The notes under the pieces were generated by a model. That model saw only the letters and a program-made list of their open reading frames with translations. It did no database searches and was not told the DNA's origin. A program made the position numbers and the translations under genes. A stretch of DNA of 64,000 bases, from the NCBI RefSeq assembly GCF_018130765.1, contig NZ_JAFCJZ010000031.1:1-64000 (forward strand), given 5' to 3'. The stretch comes from Bradyrhizobium iriomotense. GTDB taxonomy: Bacteria; Pseudomonadota; Alphaproteobacteria; Rhizobiales; Xanthobacteraceae. This document shows positions 35,626-45,109 of the stretch, in pieces; within the stretch, counting starts at the first letter, position 1, and each line of letters starts with the position of its first letter.

Positions 35626-36840
35626 ATGGATCACAACGCACTTCTCGCCCGGATCGACGTGCCCGCCGCCCTCGACCTCTTGTCGCGCATGGTGCAGCAC
35701 AAGAGCTACTCCAAGTCGGAGGGCGAGAAGCAGCTCGCGTCCTTCATGGCCGGCCGCATGCGCGAGATCGGGCTCGATACCGAGCTCTCACCCTTCGGCA
35801 ATGAGGGACGAGTCAACGCCGTCGGCCGCTGGAAGGGCTCGGGCGGCGGCAAGAGTCTGATGTTCAACGGCCATCTCGACACCAACCCGGTGACCGAGGG
35901 CTGGACCGTCGATCCCTGGGCAGGCAAGGTCGACGACGCCTTCATCTACGGCATCGGCGTCTCCAACATGAAGGCCGGCGATGCCGCCTATTTCTGTGCG
36001 GTGAAGACGCTGATCGACGCCGGCGTCAAGCTCCGGGGTGACGTCATCCTCACCTACGTCGTCGGCGAGCTGCAAGGCGGGGTCGGCACCTACTCTCTGG
36101 TCGAGCAGGGACTTCGCGCCGATTACTTCATCAATTCCGAGCCGACCGACCTGAAGGCGATGACCATGCACGCCGCGGCGTTCATGTTCATCATCGAGCT
36201 CACAGGAAATACCCGTCACCTGTCCAAGCGCGAAGAGGCTGTCGATGCGATCACCGCGGCGTGCGACCTCATCCCGCGTCTCAACGCGATGAAATTCTCA
36301 GGCGCCCTCTCGCCGGAACACGAGGGAATCAATCGCGTCCATGTCGGCGTCGTCCACGGCGCACTCGGGCGCGAGCTGCACGAATGGCGCGCGCCGCAGG
36401 TTGCCGACTTCGTCCGGATCAAGGGCTCGGGCCGCTATGCGCCGGGCCAGACCGAGGCCGGTGCACTGGCCGACATGCGCCGCGAGCTCGATGCGCTCGA
36501 AGCGCGGTTTCCCGGCCTCAAGGCCAAGATCATGTCGGAGGATCGCTCGGGCGTGCCGACCATGCCGCCATTCGAAGTGGCACGCACCAGCCCGATCGTT
36601 GCCGCGATCAACCGCGCCTATCGGACGGTGCGCGGCGAAGACCAGCCGACCGGGCCTGTTGCGCCGAGCTGCTTCTACGGCACCGATGCCGGTCACCTGC
36701 ACTATTTCGGCAAGATGGAAGGCATCGTTTGCGGTCCCGGCGGACGCTACAACACCATGCCCAACGAACGGGTCGATATCGTCGATTTCGTCGACATGAT
36801 CCGCATCTACATGCTCGCCATCCTCGAGATTTGCGGCTGA
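35626..36840 (+). CDS. M20-family hydrolase-like protein with degenerate metal site
   Basis: The 404-residue protein is an ArgE/DapE-like M20 fold. The first His (H83, GHLD) and the fourth-ligand Glu (E172, SEPT) are present. The bridging Asp is Asn (N114, GVSNMKAG), the second Glu of the EE pair is Leu (E148-L149, GELQGG), and the C-terminal His motif reads RYNTMPNE. Zinc catalysis is therefore doubtful. It lies 18 nt after the ATPase in the importer operon. It could be a non-metal hydrolase or a binding protein. Confidence 0.85.
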   Translation: MDHNALLARIDVPAALDLLSRMVQHKSYSKSEGEKQLASFMAGRMREIGLDTELSPFGNEGRVNAVGRWKGSGGGKSLMFNGHLDTNPVTEGWTVDPWAGKVDDAFIYGIGVSNMKAGDAAYFCAVKTLIDAGVKLRGDVILTYVVGELQGGVGTYSLVEQGLRADYFINSEPTDLKAMTMHAAAFMFIIELTGNTRHLSKREEAVDAITAACDLIPRLNAMKFSGALSPEHEGINRVHVGVVHGALGRELHEWRAPQVADFVRIKGSGRYAPGQTEAGALADMRRELDALEARFPGLKAKIMSEDRSGVPTMPPFEVARTSPIVAAINRAYRTVRGEDQPTGPVAPSCFYGTDAGHLHYFGKMEGIVCGPGGRYNTMPNERVDIVDFVDMIRIYMLAILEICG

Positions 36841-36842
36841 CG

Positions 36843-37964
36843 ATGTTGTTTCCGATCGACGAATATGACGCGCGCGTCAAGCGCGTGCGCGAGCAGATGG
36901 CGGCACGTGATCTCGATGTCCTGATCATCGATCAGAGCGAGTTTCTCGCCTATCTCACCGGCTTCCTGATCTCGGAGAACATGTATCGGGCCTGCCTCCT
37001 GCCGCGCGATGGCGAGCCGATCATGATCCTCCGCGCCGTCGACCTCGGCCCGTTCAGCGAGAGCTCATGGCTGCAGCGCTCCGTCGCCTTCGCCGACTGG
37101 GAGGATCCGGTCAAGGTCCTCGCCGATACCATCCGCGGCCTCGGCTGTGCGACGGGCCGTGTCGGCCTCGACGAAGACTCCTATTGCATGCCGCTGTCCC
37201 GCTTCAAGCATCTGTCGGCACAGCTGCTGGACGCGCAATTTTTCGACTTCTCCGGCGTGATGGCGTCGCTCCGCGCCAGGAAAAGCGCGAGGGAAATCGC
37301 CGTGCTCCGCCGCGCCGCCGCGATCGGCGATCTCGGCATCGATGCCGCTCTGAAGGCGGCCGGCGAAGGCCGATCGGCCCGCGACGCGGCCGCGGCCGTC
37401 TATCAGGTGTTCATGCAGCAAGGCGCCGATGCCGCACGCGCGGGGATCATCACCGCCGGCGTCGGCAACGCCTTTCTGCACGGCGGGCTCACCAAGCAGC
37501 CGCTCGCCAAGGGCGACGTTCTGCATATGGAGCTGTTGCCCTATATTGACGGCTACGGCGCCCGCCTGATGCGCTCGGCCGTCATCGGCGACCTCGACCC
37601 GCGCCGGTCGCAACTCGCCCGCCGTCTGATCGAGATCCAGGACCGGCAGCTCGAAGCGATGAAGCCGGGCGCCGCAGCCGCCGATATCGATGCGCTGGCG
37701 AGAGATACGATCCTCGCCGAAGGCCTGCGGCCGGACTATCCCAACATCACCGGCTATTCGCTCGGCTGCTATCCGGCCCACACGCCGCGCACCAGCGACT
37801 TCTCACGGATCTTCCTGCCCAACGTCGACTGGAGGCTGGAGGAAGGCATGGTGTTCCACATGTATGTTTCCGCCGACGGGCTCGCGCTGAGCGAGACCGT
37901 GCTGGTCACGGAAAACGGACATGAGTGTCTGACACGCGCGCCCCGGCAGGTGTTTCGGATTTAA
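36843..37964 (+). CDS. M24-family (creatinase/ectoine-hydrolase-like) protein
   Basis: The 373-residue protein has the creatinase N-terminal domain (residues 1-130) and pita-bread domain. Metal Asp positions of aminopeptidase P are lost (MELLPYIDGYGARLMRS), and the His region reads YSLGCYPAHTPRTSDFS. This pattern matches metal-free members such as creatinase and ectoine hydrolase, which cleave C-N bonds with a catalytic His. The ATG is 3 nt after the M20 stop. It is the last gene of the operon. Confidence 0.87.
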   Translation: MLFPIDEYDARVKRVREQMAARDLDVLIIDQSEFLAYLTGFLISENMYRACLLPRDGEPIMILRAVDLGPFSESSWLQRSVAFADWEDPVKVLADTIRGLGCATGRVGLDEDSYCMPLSRFKHLSAQLLDAQFFDFSGVMASLRARKSAREIAVLRRAAAIGDLGIDAALKAAGEGRSARDAAAAVYQVFMQQGADAARAGIITAGVGNAFLHGGLTKQPLAKGDVLHMELLPYIDGYGARLMRSAVIGDLDPRRSQLARRLIEIQDRQLEAMKPGAAAADIDALARDTILAEGLRPDYPNITGYSLGCYPAHTPRTSDFSRIFLPNVDWRLEEGMVFHMYVSADGLALSETVLVTENGHECLTRAPRQVFRI

Positions 37965-38011
37965 GTTGCGCGGGCCTCAAGGCGCAGCGACGTCCAACTT
38001 GAATGCCTCGT

Positions 38012-38683
38012 TCAATCATACTGCGCCGTGTGCGAGCTGCCGCGCTTCACTGCACTTTCCGCAACCGCCGGTCCTGTCGCGGGCGTAGCTCCGCCTGCTT
38101 TCGCGAATGTCAGCGTCTCGGTCAGCTCGCCGCGCACCATCGTCACCTCGCGCTGGTGCACCGAACTTAGTCGCCAGCCCTGGTAGTCTCCGTCAAGCTT
38201 CAGGCGCAGCGTGGCCTTGCTCGTCTCGTCGACGAAAATGCCGACACTCTGATCGCCGCCGACGACGGTTCCGACCAGCACGAGCCGCAGTTCGGCCGGC
38301 GGTGGGACGGGCGGCACGGGCGGCGCTTGCGTCGCAGGCGCCGAAATCACCGGTGGCAGCGGCGACCGCCGCGAGGCCGAGAAGATCGGCCGCTCGTTCG
38401 TGTCCGTCAGTGCCGCAAGCGGGACTGCCCAGAGCGGATTGCCGCGCATCGCCTCTCGATTGACCGGAGACCGCGATGGCGCCGTGGAAACCACCGGCGC
38501 CAACGTTGTCGGATATTCCCCAAGGCTGGACGTCGGCCCGTTGAAGCCCGGCACGTCGATGTCAGGGAAATCCGCCGGCAGCGCCGAGGTCGAGGCGGAC
38601 ACGTCGAGCAAAGACGCCAGCACGAGCACGAAGCCCACCGATATTCGTCGCGCCGCCTTGTGCCCTCTCATGTTTCTCGTCAT
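38012..38683 (-). CDS. GspN-like exported protein
   Basis: The 223-residue protein has an N-terminal signal or anchor (RISVGFVLVLASLLDVSAS) and a Pro-rich middle (VPPVPPPAELRL). The NPLWAVPLAALTDTNERPIFSASRRSP region resembles type II secretion GspN/GspC-like proteins. No other Gsp genes are near, so the role is uncertain. The start may be 38683 or 38671; neither has a strong ribosome site. Confidence 0.6.
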   Translation of the reverse strand: MTRNMRGHKAARRISVGFVLVLASLLDVSASTSALPADFPDIDVPGFNGPTSSLGEYPTTLAPVVSTAPSRSPVNREAMRGNPLWAVPLAALTDTNERPIFSASRRSPLPPVISAPATQAPPVPPVPPPAELRLVLVGTVVGGDQSVGIFVDETSKATLRLKLDGDYQGWRLSSVHQREVTMVRGELTETLTFAKAGGATPATGPAVAESAVKRGSSHTAQYD

Positions 38684-38874
38684 CGGTCTGTCGGGGGCAA
38701 CGCGCAAGATTCTCGGTCAGGGAGGCCGGCGGCCAGCTCAGGCAAGACAAGCGGCTCGCCAGGCACTGACGCCGAGGGGAGCAAGGCTTATCGGCCGCCG
38801 ATGTGACACTTGTGCGAAACATCCGCGACCTCCCCGATGTTTCCCCCGGCGCCTCGACAGCGGCTCTGGGCCCC

Positions 38875-38904
38875 AGTATGACATTGTTGCCTCATCGTCA
38901 TACT
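38875..38904. promoter_or_regulatory. Inverted repeat upstream of the TonB receptor
   Basis: Perfect 8-bp arms, AGTATGAC and GTCATACT, flank a 14-bp spacer just before the receptor start (38918). This could be an operator of a metal-responsive regulator or a leader hairpin. I do not recognise it. Confidence 0.4.
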
Positions 38905-38917
38905 CCCCTGCTAGAGC

Positions 38918-41146
38918 GTGGCGTTGCTGGACTGGTTGGGGTGCGGAAACGTGGCGGTGCGTGGGACCTTGTTGCGGATGTTTTCGGCCGCCGCATCGTC
39001 TGCCCTGTGTGCGCTTCCGGCAGCAGCCCACGAGCTCAGCGCGGCCGCCGAGCTGCCGCCGGTCACCGTCGCGGCGGAGGAACAGCCTCCGAAACGGCTC
39101 GCTCGCAAGAAGCCGCCGAAGAATGGGGCGCCACGCAATCATCGGAGTGCCGCTCGCGCGGACAGCGCGACCGAGGGCGGCGGTGCGGCCGGTGCGGCGC
39201 CCGCCGGCTCGTCCGCCCTGCAGCCCACTTCCGCCAGCGCAGTTCGCATCAGCGGCAAAGAGGTCAATGCCGTCCCCTTCTCGCGGCCCGGTGAAGCCCT
39301 CGAAGTTGTGCCGGGACTGATCGTCACCCAGCACTCCGGCGAGGGCAAAGCCAATCAGTATTTCCTGCGCGGCTTCAATCTCGATCACGGCACCGATCTC
39401 GCGATCAGCGTTGACGGGATGCCCGTCAACATGCCGACGCATGGGCATGGGCAAGGCTACGCCGACATCAATTTCCTGATCCCCGAGCTGATCCACTCCG
39501 TCGATGTGCGAAAAGGACCGTATTTCGCCGACCAGGGCGATTTCGCGTCCGCGGGCGCCGTGGCGATCGACTACGTCAACAAGCTGCCGCACAACATCGC
39601 GGAGATGACCTTCGGCAGCTTCGGCTATCGCCGCGCCCTGGCGGCAACGTCGAACGCTGTCGGTGCCGGCACGCTGCTGGCGGCGCTCGAGGCCACCAAA
39701 TATGATGGCCCGTGGCAGTCGCCCGACGACGTCCGCAAGCTGAACGGCGTGCTGCGCTACAGTCAGGGCACCGCGACCGACAGCCTGACGCTGACGGCGA
39801 TGGCCTATTCCAACGGCTGGAATTCCACCGACCAGGTCGCGCAACGCGCGATCGACCAGGGCCTGATCGATCGCCTCGGCACGCTCGATCCGACCGACGG
39901 CGGCACGTCCAGCCGATTCAGCCTGTCCGGCAGCTGGGCGCAGTCGGGCGACTACGGACAGACCAATGTCCGCGCCTATGTCGTGCGCTCCGACCTGCGG
40001 CTCTACAACGACTTCACCTACTTTCTCGACAATCCGGTCAACGGCGACCAGTTCAGCCAGCTCGACCGCCGCAGCTTCGGCGGCGTCGATGCCCGGCATG
40101 CGTTCGACTGGCGCTTTGCCGGCATCGAGGCGCAAACCCGCGTCGGCGTGCAGAGCCGCTACGATGATATCCATGTCGGCCTGTTCAAGACCGAGCAGCG
40201 CAATTGGCTCTCGACCGTGCGCGATGACCGCGTGCAGGAGGGCAATGTCGGCCTGTGGACCGATACGACCACGCGGTGGACCGATTGGCTGCGCACCACC
40301 GTCGGCATCCGCGAAGACGTCTTCGCCGGGCACGTCTTCAGCGACACGCCGCAGAATTCGGGCAACGCTCAGGCGTCGATGGCGAGCCCGAAGGCCGGTC
40401 TCGTGCTCGGCCCCTGGTACAGGACGGAGCTCTACGCCAACGCCGGCTACGGCCTGCACAGCAACGACATCCGCGGCGCGACGATCACCGTCGATCCCAA
40501 CGACAAGGTGACGCCGCTCGACCGCGTGCCGCTGCTCGCGCGCTCGCGTGGCGCCGAGCTCGGTGTCCGCACCAAACCGATCGAGGGTCTCACCAGTTCG
40601 CTCGCGGTCTTCGTGCTCGACTTCGACTCGGAGCTATTGTTCGTCGGAGACGCCGGCACCACGGAGCCGAGCCGGCCCAGCCGCCGCGTCGGCGTGGAAT
40701 GGACGAACCAGTACAAGCCGCTGCCGTGGATGACGGTCGATCTCGACGTCGCTCATACGCACGCCCGCTTCACCGATTTCGATCCGGCCGGTGCCCGCAT
40801 CCCCGGCGCGCCGGCGTGGGTGGCGAGCGGCGCCGTCACGCTCGGCGGCGACACCGGCTGGTTCGGCGCGCTGAAGGCGCGCTATTTCGGCCCGCGTCCC
40901 CTGATCGAGGACGACAGCGTCCGTTCACGGTCTTCGCTGATCTTCAATGCGCGCGCCGGCTACAGGTTCGACAACGGCGTTCGGGTGCAACTCGACGTGC
41001 TCAACCTCTTCAACGCCCAGACCAACCAGATCGAGTACTATTATCTGTCGCGACTGCCGGGCGAGCCCATCGAGGGCGTTGCGGATCGTCACGTCCATCC
41101 GGCCGAGCCGCTTGCAGTGCGGCTGACGGTGGCGGCGAGATTCTGA
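38918..41146 (+). CDS. TonB-dependent outer-membrane receptor
   Basis: The 742-residue receptor imports a ligand across the outer membrane using TonB energy. An N-terminal export region is followed by a TonB-box-like stretch (ELPPVTV). The plug contains QYFLRGFNLDHGTDLAISVDG and a His-rich NMPTHGHGQGYADINFLIPE loop. The beta-barrel ends in a terminal Phe (VAARF). The start could be the GTG at 38918 or an ATG at 38978. The neighbouring HupE/UreJ-type and His-rich proteins suggest a metal complex as ligand, which is an inference. Confidence 0.92.
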   Translation: MALLDWLGCGNVAVRGTLLRMFSAAASSALCALPAAAHELSAAAELPPVTVAAEEQPPKRLARKKPPKNGAPRNHRSAARADSATEGGGAAGAAPAGSSALQPTSASAVRISGKEVNAVPFSRPGEALEVVPGLIVTQHSGEGKANQYFLRGFNLDHGTDLAISVDGMPVNMPTHGHGQGYADINFLIPELIHSVDVRKGPYFADQGDFASAGAVAIDYVNKLPHNIAEMTFGSFGYRRALAATSNAVGAGTLLAALEATKYDGPWQSPDDVRKLNGVLRYSQGTATDSLTLTAMAYSNGWNSTDQVAQRAIDQGLIDRLGTLDPTDGGTSSRFSLSGSWAQSGDYGQTNVRAYVVRSDLRLYNDFTYFLDNPVNGDQFSQLDRRSFGGVDARHAFDWRFAGIEAQTRVGVQSRYDDIHVGLFKTEQRNWLSTVRDDRVQEGNVGLWTDTTTRWTDWLRTTVGIREDVFAGHVFSDTPQNSGNAQASMASPKAGLVLGPWYRTELYANAGYGLHSNDIRGATITVDPNDKVTPLDRVPLLARSRGAELGVRTKPIEGLTSSLAVFVLDFDSELLFVGDAGTTEPSRPSRRVGVEWTNQYKPLPWMTVDLDVAHTHARFTDFDPAGARIPGAPAWVASGAVTLGGDTGWFGALKARYFGPRPLIEDDSVRSRSSLIFNARAGYRFDNGVRVQLDVLNLFNAQTNQIEYYYLSRLPGEPIEGVADRHVHPAEPLAVRLTVAARF

Positions 41147-41277
41147 GCACAGCGAACTTGCGGGACCGGCATGGAAGCCGCCGGCGCCGGCCGTCATAAA
41201 TCCTGAAAAAATCTGACATAGAGCGGATGCTTTGATGAACCGAGCGCACGCGTTCGGCTGACGCAAGACCCCGGCTC

Positions 41278-41294
41278 CGACCGCCCAGCGGTCG
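41278..41294. other. Small hairpin before the spermidine-synthase-like gene
   Basis: CGACCGC-CCA-GCGGTCG forms a 7-bp perfect stem 24 bp before the next ATG. It has no U-run. It may be a leader structure. Confidence 0.25.
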
Positions 41295-41317
41295 TATTCG
41301 AGGCAGGAGTGAGGGGA

Positions 41318-43945
41318 ATGCAATCTGAGCCTGATATCGCCATGATCGCCTCGGCAGAGCGGTTCGCGCGCATGGCACAGGACGAGGCCGCCTCGATGCG
41401 TGGGCACGCTGCACGCCCTTGGGCCCTCGTCCCCATCGTGGCCGCGTCGGGCTTTGCGGGCCTCGGCTACGAGATCGTCTGGACGCGGCAGCTGAGCCTT
41501 GCGCTCGGCACGGAGATGATGGCGGTGCTCGGTGTCATTGCCGGATTTTTCGGCGGCCTGGCCCTCGGCGCGTTTGCACTCGATCGGCTGATCCGCCGCT
41601 CGACATCGCCATGGCGCCTCTATGCGATCCTTGAAGCCGTCATCGCCGTCTGGGGCCTGATCAGCGTGTGGCTGCTGCCGGCGGCCGGGCGGGTCCTGCC
41701 GCCTCTGCTCGGCACCGAACCGTCTCCGGTCCTGCTGTGGGCCGGCAGTCTGGCGCTGCCGACACTCGCGCTGCTCCCCGCAACGGTCGCCATGGGCGGA
41801 ACACTGGCCGCGCTGGAACGGATGACGCGACAAGCGCGCGGCGAGGCGCGCGTCACGGCCGGCGTGTATGGGGCAAATACGGCCGGGGCTCTGGCCGGCA
41901 CGCTCGCTTCCACATTCCTGCTGATCCCGGCGGTGGGATTTTCGGGAACGCTGCTCTGTCTCGCCGGCGTCAATGCGCTCTGCGCCCTCGCTGCGCTTTC
42001 GCTTGGATCGGCAGCGGGCAAAGCCGATGCCGAACAGCCGCGGCCCGAGCGAATTCGCGACCTGCGGCTCACGATCACCTTGTTCGCCACCGGACTGCTC
42101 GGAATCAGCTTCGAGGTCCTCGTGGTCCGGCTCGCCGCGCAGGTGATGGAAGATACCGTCTACACCTTCGCAGGACTACTGGCTGCGCATCTGCTCGGCA
42201 CCGCGGCGGGCGGCCTGCTCTGGCAGCGGACCGGGCGCGATGCGAATAATGGAAATCTCCGCGGCCTGCTCGCCGCAACCGCATTCGCCTGCATCACGAC
42301 CGCCGCGCTTGCGCCCCATGCCGGCCGGCTGGTCCAGATCGCATCGCCTGCAGACGTGTTCGGCGAACTGGCGGTGGCGATCGCCCTCTTCCTGGTTCCC
42401 GCCACCGCAATGGGCGCACTGTTCGGCCTATTGGCGCAGCGGGTGAGCGATCAGCGCGGCTCGGTCGGCGCGGCAGTCGGCATCAACAGCCTCGGCGCCT
42501 GCATCGCGCCACTGCTGGCGGCGCAATTCCTGATTCCGGCCTTTGGCGCCTGGACGGCGCTGCTAGCCGTTGCGCTCGGCTATTTGCTGCTGCTGCCGCC
42601 CGGCCGATCGGCACTGCTGTGGTCCGCGGTTCCGGCGGCCTTCGCGCTCGTCCTGTGGCTCGATCCTTCGCCACCATTGACGCGCGTGCCGTCGGGCGGC
42701 GCGCTGCTTGCGGTCCGTGAAGGGCCGATGGCGACGGCGAGTGTTGTCGATGACGCAGCAGGGACACGCTACCTCGAGGTCAACGGTCACTTCCGCATGG
42801 GCGGAACGAGCTCGACGCGGTCTGACTACCGGCAGGCGATGCTGCCGCTGTTGCTGCACGAAGCGCCGCACCGCGCCCTGTTCCTCGGGATCGGCACGGG
42901 CGCCACCATGGTTGGGGGAACGCAGATGCCCGGTGTCAGCGTACGCGGCGTCGAACTCTCCCGGGAAGTGGTGGACCTGCTGCCCTGGTTCGTCGATCCG
43001 CCGGCGGCGTCAGTGCCGCGCATAACCGTGGCGGATGCCCGCCGCTACGTCGCGGCGGATACGGGCCAGCATGACGTGATCATCGCAGACCTGTTTCACC
43101 CCGCGCTCGACGGCAGCGGCGCGCTTTATACGGTGGAGCACTTCCAGGCGGTGAAACGCAGGCTGGCGGCCGGGGGCATCTTCTGCCAATGGCTGCCGCT
43201 GTACCAGCTCGACATGCCTTCGCTCCGCGCCATCATCCGCGGCTTTCTCGACGTCTATCCCGACGGCGCAGCCTGGCTCAATCACTACAGCGTCCGCACC
43301 CCGATGCTTGCGCTGATTGGAACGCGGGACGGCGGCCATCTCGATATCGATGCGCTGGAAGCACGGCTGCGCGATCCCGCGACCGCGAAGGTCGTACGGC
43401 CGCTGGGTTTCGAGGCCCCGATCGACCTGCTCGGCCAATACCTCGGAGGTCCCCACGCTCTCTCCGCCTTCACCGGCGATGGTCCGCGTAACACGGACGA
43501 TTATCCGTTCGTGACGTTCGATGCTCGGCGGAATGTCCGCGCGCTCCGCGCAGCCCCCTGGTCGCTGCTGCTTGCCGTGACGAAGGACATTCAGCCGGAT
43601 CCGAATGAGCTCCTCTCTGGCGGAGCCGGGCGCGAGGCCTTGAGCCCACGCCTCACCGCCTATTGGCGCGCGCGCAACCGCTTCCTCGAAGCCGGCGCAT
43701 CGCTGCCCGGTGATCCCCGTGGTGCCGCCCTGATCGAAGCGGCCTCCCCGGGCCTCATCGACGCGCTTCGCCTGAGCCCCGAATTCGATCCGGCCTATGG
43801 GCCGCTGATGGGGATGGCGAAATCGCTGCTCGGCTCGGACCGCGCGGCAGCGGCTCGCCTGCTGCGCAAGATCAATGAGGCGGCACCTTCAAGGCCGGAG
43901 GCACGAGAGCTGCTGCTGCGCGAATTCGGCTTGCGGAACGAGTGA
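41318..43945 (+). CDS. Membrane-fused spermidine-synthase-like protein
   Basis: The 875-residue protein joins an N-terminal multi-helix membrane domain (about 30-460) to a C-terminal spermidine synthase-like Rossmann domain (about 470-720), which includes LFLGIGTGATMVGG and VIIADLFHP. Such fusions are widespread but their products are mostly unknown. The ATG at 41318 follows AGGAGTGAGGGGA. It is downstream of the TonB receptor on the same strand; a metallophore-like aminopropyl transfer is speculative. Confidence 0.85.
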   Translation: MQSEPDIAMIASAERFARMAQDEAASMRGHAARPWALVPIVAASGFAGLGYEIVWTRQLSLALGTEMMAVLGVIAGFFGGLALGAFALDRLIRRSTSPWRLYAILEAVIAVWGLISVWLLPAAGRVLPPLLGTEPSPVLLWAGSLALPTLALLPATVAMGGTLAALERMTRQARGEARVTAGVYGANTAGALAGTLASTFLLIPAVGFSGTLLCLAGVNALCALAALSLGSAAGKADAEQPRPERIRDLRLTITLFATGLLGISFEVLVVRLAAQVMEDTVYTFAGLLAAHLLGTAAGGLLWQRTGRDANNGNLRGLLAATAFACITTAALAPHAGRLVQIASPADVFGELAVAIALFLVPATAMGALFGLLAQRVSDQRGSVGAAVGINSLGACIAPLLAAQFLIPAFGAWTALLAVALGYLLLLPPGRSALLWSAVPAAFALVLWLDPSPPLTRVPSGGALLAVREGPMATASVVDDAAGTRYLEVNGHFRMGGTSSTRSDYRQAMLPLLLHEAPHRALFLGIGTGATMVGGTQMPGVSVRGVELSREVVDLLPWFVDPPAASVPRITVADARRYVAADTGQHDVIIADLFHPALDGSGALYTVEHFQAVKRRLAAGGIFCQWLPLYQLDMPSLRAIIRGFLDVYPDGAAWLNHYSVRTPMLALIGTRDGGHLDIDALEARLRDPATAKVVRPLGFEAPIDLLGQYLGGPHALSAFTGDGPRNTDDYPFVTFDARRNVRALRAAPWSLLLAVTKDIQPDPNELLSGGAGREALSPRLTAYWRARNRFLEAGASLPGDPRGAALIEAASPGLIDALRLSPEFDPAYGPLMGMAKSLLGSDRAAAARLLRKINEAAPSRPEARELLLREFGLRNE

Positions 43946-43955
43946 TCCGCCCGCC

Positions 43956-44579
43956 TTACGGCGCGAAGTTGACGCGATAGCCCCAGCAGTCGAGATGATC
44001 GGGAATCGCGTTGAAGGCGATCGTGATCCGCTGGCCGCCCTGATTCCTCGGCACCTCGTGATAGAGGTAGCTTGGAAACAGCACGAGATCGCCGGGCTCA
44101 GCCTCCGGCAGGGCATATTTGCCCGCGTTGAAGGGCCCGATGGCGGCTTCGCGCGTATGGTGACGGAAGGAGAAGTCGAAGCCGCCGGGCGGCCGCACGA
44201 AGACCGTCTTGCAGGCCGGATGCGAGGGCGTCAAATAGAAGATGCCGGAGACGAAACTGTTGGCGTGGGAATGCAGCGTCTGGTTTCCGCCGGTCTCCAG
44301 CATGTTGGTCCACATCTCCTTGACGGTCCAGCGCAGCTTTTCGCCGAACAGAAGGACACCGAAATCGACCAGCTTGGGGACGGCAAGCTCGGCGATCTGA
44401 CGAAACAGCTCGTTGTCGCGGGGATCGGCAACTTCGGTGTGGAAGAGCTGGCCCGAACGCAGATTGCCTTCGATCCGGGTGTTCCGGATCGCGGCCACGG
44501 CGGCTTCGTTCAGCGAGGGCGGAAGCAGCCCGGGCGACCGCAGCAGGGGAATCGGGAAAAGCGGCTCGATCTGATCCAT
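43956..44579 (-). CDS. Putative 2OG-Fe(II) oxygenase
   Basis: The 207-residue protein resembles the TIGR02466 group of predicted 2-oxoglutarate/Fe(II) oxygenases. The jelly-roll has HSHANSFVSGIFYL (iron-binding region) and a distal YHEVPRNQGGQRITIAFN, with the second His and the 2OG-binding Arg. The substrate is unknown. It is convergent with the spermidine-synthase-like gene. Confidence 0.8.
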   Translation of the reverse strand: MDQIEPLFPIPLLRSPGLLPPSLNEAAVAAIRNTRIEGNLRSGQLFHTEVADPRDNELFRQIAELAVPKLVDFGVLLFGEKLRWTVKEMWTNMLETGGNQTLHSHANSFVSGIFYLTPSHPACKTVFVRPPGGFDFSFRHHTREAAIGPFNAGKYALPEAEPGDLVLFPSYLYHEVPRNQGGQRITIAFNAIPDHLDCWGYRVNFAP

Positions 44580-44680
44580 GTCGCAACGTCACCCTGTTCT
44601 TGAAACGCGGGCAGACAATGCGCGGGCTAAGATGACGCTGCTATGACAGTATGCAGAATCTGCAAAATTCTAGGATCCTG

Positions 44681-45022
44681 CTACTCGTCGGCCCCCAGCA
44701 CTTTCAGCTTCTCGCCGGGCCGCAGCTCGTGGCGTCGTTCGCGCACCTCGACAGAGGCACGCGCGGCCATGTCGAGACATTCGTCGAACTCGCCATTGCC
44801 GGCTTCCACCAGCGCCTGATGCAGGTGCCGTTCGGCGAAGTAGCGCGAGAGATGATCGGGCGGCAACGCCGCCGCCAATGCGCGCGCCTCCGCGACCGCA
44901 GCATTGCAATCGTCCCGGGTTGGCTCCTCCGAAGCGGGCTCGGCAGCATCGGGAGCAGCCACAGCGCAACCAAGGCCGGCGAGCAGGCCGAATGAGCAGA
45001 CGGTCATACGAAACAGAGGCAT
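44681..45022 (-). CDS. Small exported hypothetical protein
   Basis: The 113-residue product starts MPLFRMTVCSFGLLAGLGCAVAAP, a signal peptide with a Cys that does not fit a canonical lipobox. The rest is helical and Ala/Glu-rich, ending EKLKVLGADE. No family is recognised. The strong hairpin upstream (45065-45092) separates it from the PHP-type gene. Confidence 0.65.
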   Translation of the reverse strand: MPLFRMTVCSFGLLAGLGCAVAAPDAAEPASEEPTRDDCNAAVAEARALAAALPPDHLSRYFAERHLHQALVEAGNGEFDECLDMAARASVEVRERRHELRPGEKLKVLGADE

Positions 45023-45064
45023 GTCAGTCGTTCCGGGCAGCAACAGCCCGCTTCAAAATGAGTG

Positions 45065-45092
45065 CGGCGGGACGCATTTTTGCGTCCCGCCG
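45065..45092 (-). terminator. Strong hairpin, probable terminator of the PHP-type gene
   Basis: An 11-bp perfect stem (CGGCGGGACGC with its complement) and 6-nt loop lie 18 bp after the PHP-type gene stop. No long U-run follows, so it may instead be a processing or attenuation hairpin. Confidence 0.6.
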
Positions 45093-45109
45093 GATGGCCT
45101 CAGATCCCG

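Noticed and set aside
38684..38917. Cobalamin riboswitch upstream of the TonB receptor
   Set aside because: A GGCACTGACG stretch hinted at a B12 box, but the conserved B12 box and core were not found.
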